Assembly (NCBI GenBank): GCA_049664225.1
Contig: JBATEX010000213.1
Location: forward strand, 150,990-214,989
Source of the DNA: JAUVRX01 sp049664225
Lineage (GTDB): Bacteria > Acidobacteriota > Thermoanaerobaculia > Multivoradales > JAHEKO01
Length of the DNA stretch: 64,000 bases
Direction: 5' to 3'
Positions 60,545 through 64,000 of this stretch are shown here, in pieces (within the stretch, counting starts at the first letter, position 1; the number at the start of each line of letters is the position of its first letter). The notes below the pieces were generated by a model that worked only from the letters and a program-made list of their open reading frames with translations, was not told the origin of the DNA and did not search any database. Made by a program: the position numbers and the translations under genes.

Positions 60545-62853
60545 CCGAGGCCAGGTACTATGAGCGCGGTCCGATCCCTGAAACACCGGAGCCGAAGCAA
60601 AAACAAGACCACTGGGCCGAAACCCGGGTTGTGGGCCAGCCCCTGCCCCGCGTCGACGCCTACCAGCGCCTGAGCGGCGCTGCCGTCTATCCATCGGATG
60701 TCAACCTCCCAGACATGCTGTACGGCGCTGTGCTGCGTTGCCCACACGCACACGCCAGAGTCCAGAGCCTCGACACAACTGCTGCCGAGACGATGCCTGG
60801 CGTACGGGCGGTTCTGACGGCGGCGAGCCCCGGTACCGACATTGCCTGGCAGCCCGAGAGCGAAGGTCCGGCCTCGGTACTGTTCGACTCGGTATGCAGG
60901 TTCGAGGGCGAAGCGGTGGCGGCCGTGGCAGCAGCGACCCCCTACCAGGCGCACGATGCACTGCGTGCCATCGAGGTCGTCTATGACGTGCAGCCGGCAG
61001 TCTCGAATCCGCAGACGGCTCTCGAGCCGGGAGCTCCCAAGGTTCATCCGGACGGCAATAGCGTCGGAGAGCCATCGATCTATGAGCGAGGGGACGTAAA
61101 CACGGGATTCGAGGCGGCCGACGCGGTCGTTGAAGAGACCTTCGAGGTTCCCTTCCTTCTTCACACCCCGCTGGAGCCCCACGGCTGTGTGGCTCGCTGG
61201 GAGGGAGACAAGCTGACCCTGTGGGAGTCGACTCAGGGCGTCTACAACGTTCAGAGCCAGACCGCCGCAGCCCTCGATCTTCCACTCAGCCATGTGAGGG
61301 TCATCGGGCACTACGTGGGGGGTGGATTCGGCTCCAAGTTGGCCATCGGCAAATACACCCTGATAGCTGCTCTGTTGGCCAAGCAGACCGCCAAGCCGGT
61401 GAAGGTGTTCTTGAGCCGCGAAGAGACGCTCCTCTGCGTCGGCAACCGGCCTGGAGGCACCATGCGCCTCAAAGCCGGGGCGAAGCGGGATGGCACGCTG
61501 ACAGCCCTGGACTTCGAGGCGTTGGGCTCCGGAGGGGCCTACTCGCCCTACGGTACTGGGCTGTTCGACTGGCAGATTCGCGACCTCTATAACTGCTCGA
61601 ACGTACGAACCAAGGGGCAGAGCGCCTACATCAACGCCGGCGAAGAGAGACCCATGCGTGCACCTGGGCACCCACAGGGGTCCTGGGCTCTCGAACAAAT
61701 TCTCGACGCCCTGGCCGAGAAGCTCGGGCTGGATCCACTTGAGCTGCGGCTCAGAAACCTCACCACGGTGAGCCAGGCTCGGGGAGACATCCCCTACACT
61801 TCGACGGGCTTCAAGGAGTGCCTCGAGGAGGGTGCCAGGGCCTTCGGTTGGGCCGCCGCGCGGGCCCGACCGGCAGCAGATGGTGCGCTGGTCCGGGGAG
61901 TTGGGATGGGGGGCTGCACCTGGATAGCTGGTGCGGGCGGGCCGCCCTCGACAGCGATCGTGAAGTACTTCGCCGACGGCAGCGTCAATCTGAATATGGG
62001 TGCCAGCGATATCGGCACCGGGACCAAGACGGTCATGGCGATGGTCGTGGCCGAAGAGTTGGGCGTACCTCTAGAGCGCATCCAGATCGAGCATGCCGAC
62101 ACCGGGACCACGGAGTTCGCCACCGCCAGCGGTGGCAGCAAGACGGTCCCCACCGAGTCACCCGCTGTGCGCGCCGCGGCCCTGGACTGCAAAGAGCAAC
62201 TCCTGGTCATGGCGGCCGCAGACCTGGAGACTCCGGTAGGTGATTTGAAGCTCCATGAAGGTGAGGTCTTTTCGTCGCGTGATTCCTCCAAGCGCGTGGC
62301 AGTCAAAGAGATTAGCCAGTTTCAGCGCCGGAGAACGGTCGTCGGAATCGGCTACCGTGGACCCAATCCCGAAGGTAAGGCGACCTGCCCGTTCGCCGCT
62401 CAATTCTGTGAAGTCGAGGTCAACAAGCTGACGGGCGAAGTCAGGGTTCTCCGTTTCCTGGGGGCCCATGACAGCGGCAGGGTGATGAGTCGCCTGACCT
62501 ACGACAATCAGGTCTACGGCGGCATCGTAATGGGCATCGGCTTCGGACTGACGGAGCGGCGCGTACTGGACGAGAAGCAGACAGGGAAGATGGTCAACAG
62601 AAACTGGCACGACTACAAGATTCCGACTGCCATGGATGTACCTGCTGCTATCGAGTCCTTGCCCATCGAGATCCAGGACCTGGAGTGCAACACCACCGGC
62701 GCCAAGGGGCTGGGAGAACCGGTGACCATTCCGACGGCCGCAGCCATAGCCAACGCGGTTTACCATGCCACCGGCGTCCGCGTGACAGAGGCGCCGATCA
62801 ACCCCACCAGACTCCTGGAGCTGCTAGCGGCCCAAGACCAGAGGAGAGCCTGA
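60541..62853 (+). CDS. Mo-hydroxylase catalytic subunit, molybdopterin-binding (PaoC/YagR-like)
   Basis: 770 residues. Motifs of the xanthine dehydrogenase family: GQPLPRVDAYQRLSG near the N-terminus, the VGGGFGSKL loop near residue 260, RAPGHPQGSWALEQ (Arg near the substrate), and TTGAKGLGEPVTIPTAAA near the end, with the active-site Glu in GLGEPV. The enzyme would oxidise an aldehyde or heteroaromatic compound using water as the oxygen source; the aldehyde oxidoreductase group (Pao) is the closest by layout. No signal peptide, as expected when export depends on the FeS subunit. 3 bp before the FAD subunit. Confidence 0.93.
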   Translation: MTEARYYERGPIPETPEPKQKQDHWAETRVVGQPLPRVDAYQRLSGAAVYPSDVNLPDMLYGAVLRCPHAHARVQSLDTTAAETMPGVRAVLTAASPGTDIAWQPESEGPASVLFDSVCRFEGEAVAAVAAATPYQAHDALRAIEVVYDVQPAVSNPQTALEPGAPKVHPDGNSVGEPSIYERGDVNTGFEAADAVVEETFEVPFLLHTPLEPHGCVARWEGDKLTLWESTQGVYNVQSQTAAALDLPLSHVRVIGHYVGGGFGSKLAIGKYTLIAALLAKQTAKPVKVFLSREETLLCVGNRPGGTMRLKAGAKRDGTLTALDFEALGSGGAYSPYGTGLFDWQIRDLYNCSNVRTKGQSAYINAGEERPMRAPGHPQGSWALEQILDALAEKLGLDPLELRLRNLTTVSQARGDIPYTSTGFKECLEEGARAFGWAAARARPAADGALVRGVGMGGCTWIAGAGGPPSTAIVKYFADGSVNLNMGASDIGTGTKTVMAMVVAEELGVPLERIQIEHADTGTTEFATASGGSKTVPTESPAVRAAALDCKEQLLVMAAADLETPVGDLKLHEGEVFSSRDSSKRVAVKEISQFQRRRTVVGIGYRGPNPEGKATCPFAAQFCEVEVNKLTGEVRVLRFLGAHDSGRVMSRLTYDNQVYGGIVMGIGFGLTERRVLDEKQTGKMVNRNWHDYKIPTAMDVPAAIESLPIEIQDLECNTTGAKGLGEPVTIPTAAAIANAVYHATGVRVTEAPINPTRLLELLAAQDQRRA

Positions 62854-62856
62854 CCC

Positions 62857-63822
62857 ATGTTGCCGAACTTCGCCTACATCCGAGCTCGCACCAAGCAGGA
62901 GGCTCTCGACAACCTGGGGAGTGAGGGAGCCCACGTTCACGCCGGTGGCACAGACATTCTGGGCTGTGCCCGAGACGAGGTCTTCGAAGTCGAGAAGATA
63001 GTCAGCATCAGCCGTCTGGAGGAGCTCAGGGGAATCACCAGGTCCAGTGACGGCAGTCTCCGGATCGGTGCCCTGACCACGATCTCGGAGATCGCACAGA
63101 GTTTCACGGTTCAAGAGAGCTATCCGGGCCTGGCCCAGGCAGCCGACGACGTAGCCAGCCCCCAGCTCCGGAACCAGGGTACCCTCGGTGGCAATCTCTG
63201 TCAGCGCCCCCGCTGCTGGTATTTTCGCGGCGACTTTCATTGCGCCAAGAAGGGTGGCGACCTGTGCTACGCCGTGGAGGGTGAGAACCGCTACCACGCC
63301 ATCTTTGGTGGCGATCCATGCTACATCGTCCACCCCTCCGACACGGCACCGATGCTGGTGGCACTCGGGGCGGAAGTCCACATCTCGGGAGCCGCTGGAA
63401 ACCGTTCCATGCCCCTGCAGGACTTTTTCGTCCTGCCAGATCAGGACCTGAGCCGGGAGAACCTCCTGGAGCCGGGTGAGATCGTTACCGAGGTTCTTCT
63501 GCCAGGGGCCAGCGGGATCAAGAGCTCCTATCGCAAGATCCGCGAGCGAGGTGCTTGGGATTTCGCCCTCGTCAGTGTCGCCCTCGCGGTTCGAATGAAC
63601 GGTTCCACAATCGCCGAAGCCAGACTTGTTCTTGGAGGTGTGGCGCCTGCACCTTGGCGGGCGGAGGCCGCTGAAAGGGCCCTCATCGGAAAGCAGCCAA
63701 GCCCTTCTGTGGCGGCCGACGCTGCTGCTGCCGCCGTCGCAGGAGCTCAGCCCCTGGAACAGAACGCCTACAAGGTTCTCTTGGCCAAGGGCGCGATCCT
63801 GGAGAGCATCTTGGCGCTCTAG
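62857..63822 (+). CDS. Mo-hydroxylase FAD subunit with extra iron-sulfur site (PaoB/YagS-like)
   Basis: 321 residues. The FAD-binding fold of the CO dehydrogenase/xanthine dehydrogenase medium subunit is clear (AHVHAGGTDILG, RIGALTTISEIA, NQGTLGGNLCQ). Cysteines C115, C120, C129 and C137 form a cluster-binding loop (CQRPRCWYFR, then a Cys-Lys-Lys stretch), with C155 a further candidate; PaoB of E. coli has a [4Fe-4S] cluster in the same region. Electrons would leave the complex from this subunit. Gene order is FeS-Mo-FAD, unlike FeS-FAD-Mo in E. coli paoABC. Usual Mo-cofactor maturation partners (PaoD/XdhC type) are not in the window. Confidence 0.93.
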   Translation: MLPNFAYIRARTKQEALDNLGSEGAHVHAGGTDILGCARDEVFEVEKIVSISRLEELRGITRSSDGSLRIGALTTISEIAQSFTVQESYPGLAQAADDVASPQLRNQGTLGGNLCQRPRCWYFRGDFHCAKKGGDLCYAVEGENRYHAIFGGDPCYIVHPSDTAPMLVALGAEVHISGAAGNRSMPLQDFFVLPDQDLSRENLLEPGEIVTEVLLPGASGIKSSYRKIRERGAWDFALVSVALAVRMNGSTIAEARLVLGGVAPAPWRAEAAERALIGKQPSPSVAADAAAAAVAGAQPLEQNAYKVLLAKGAILESILAL

Positions 63823-63841
63823 CCCGCACGCTTCATGACCA
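63822..63841 (-). repeat. Inverted partner of the terminal repeat
   Basis: Read on the minus strand, this begins with GGTCATGAAGCGTGCGGGCTA and so matches the end of the 63970-64000 repeat (CATGA, three or so variable bases, then GTGCGGGCT). It overlaps the last base of the FAD-subunit gene. The pair flanks about 130 bp. Confidence 0.6.
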
Positions 63842-63969
63842 CTCGAGCAGATTGTAAAAAGCGTCCGTCAGACCTGGTCACCCGCAGGGAGGAGCACCGG
63901 AGGCAACCTTGCAGGTTGTTGAGGAGCGACGAGCGAGGACTTCCCTGAGATGGCGGGCAATCTCCACTA

Positions 63970-64000
63970 GATGCCGTGGGGCCCATGATTAGTGCGGGCT
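63970..64000 (+). repeat. 31-bp dispersed repeat, copy B (truncated by window edge)
   Basis: 28 of 31 bases match the copy at 21154-21184. The continuation beyond 64000 is not visible. The gap 63842-63969 contains no gene I can recognise; it has a run AAAAAG and short GGAGG-like purine tracts. Confidence 0.85.

Noticed and set aside
63822..64000. Complete insertion sequence
   Set aside because: No transposase frame is present inside or near the inverted pair; only the repeat itself is reported.

Overview
The window is GC-rich, densely coded bacterial chromosome with no rRNA, tRNA, CRISPR array or intact mobile element that I can see. The gene set suggests an Acidobacteriota-like, Gram-negative organism with a polyhydroxyalkanoate or lipid-granule capacity: M13 peptidase, FG-GAP/ASPIC (CRTAC1-type) protein beside a multiheme cytochrome with TPRs, very large alpha-2-macroglobulin, several alkaline-phosphatase-superfamily lipoproteins, a Tat-exported molybdenum hydroxylase, and many lipoprotein, Tat and cytochrome c export signals. 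This placement is inference from gene content; no marker gene is present.

Region 1 (1-13.7 kb): the end of a secreted M13 peptidase, then large polytopic GT-C-like membrane proteins (three are clear paralogues of one another, one is PMT/ArnT-like) interleaved with two sulfatase-fold lipoproteins whose nucleophile position is Thr instead of Cys/Ser. This looks like a cell-surface glycan or lipid modification locus. A 644-bp intergenic region (13.69-14.34 kb) carries a 68-bp inverted repeat, a hairpin and a G4T4-type quadruplex tract.

Region 2 (14.3-26.1 kb): a multidomain lipoprotein (beta-propeller, PKD, Ig-like, LamG) followed by a tightly packed polysaccharide operon (GT2, flippase, GT4, polysaccharide deacetylase, serine-acetyltransferase-like protein), and a converging set (GT2, FAD-dependent oxidoreductase resembling UDP-galactopyranose mutase, GT-C-like protein).

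Region 3 (26.2-39.9 kb): an M15-like/LysM peptidoglycan protein, a 2,037-residue alpha-2-macroglobulin with a CTEQ thioester, a Gly/His/Cys-rich secreted protein with a duplicated module, a tandem CAP-domain protein, and a pentaheme membrane cytochrome with TPRs paired with an FG-GAP/ASPIC protein.

Region 4 (40-43 kb): GNAT, phasin with a histone-like tail and a well-formed sigma70-type promoter bearing a repeated operator-like element, a small membrane protein, dodecin, monoheme cytochrome c and DUF1499.

Region 5 (43-55 kb): ABC exporter, M23 endopeptidase, a phnD-phnC-phnE-type importer without C-P lyase genes, dNTPase with an HE in place of HD, a PLP-dependent threonine-dehydratase-like enzyme, and a translationally coupled cupin / UMF1-type MFS / PlsC operon.

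Region 6 (55-64 kb): an initiating sugar-phosphate transferase preceded by a 23-bp tandem repeat, a third Thr-type sulfatase-fold lipoprotein, an ankyrin/tetraheme cytochrome fusion, and a three-subunit periplasmic molybdenum hydroxylase. The window ends in a repeat (a second copy lies at 21.15 kb) that forms an inverted pair with a sequence just after the last gene, and may be the edge of an insertion element.
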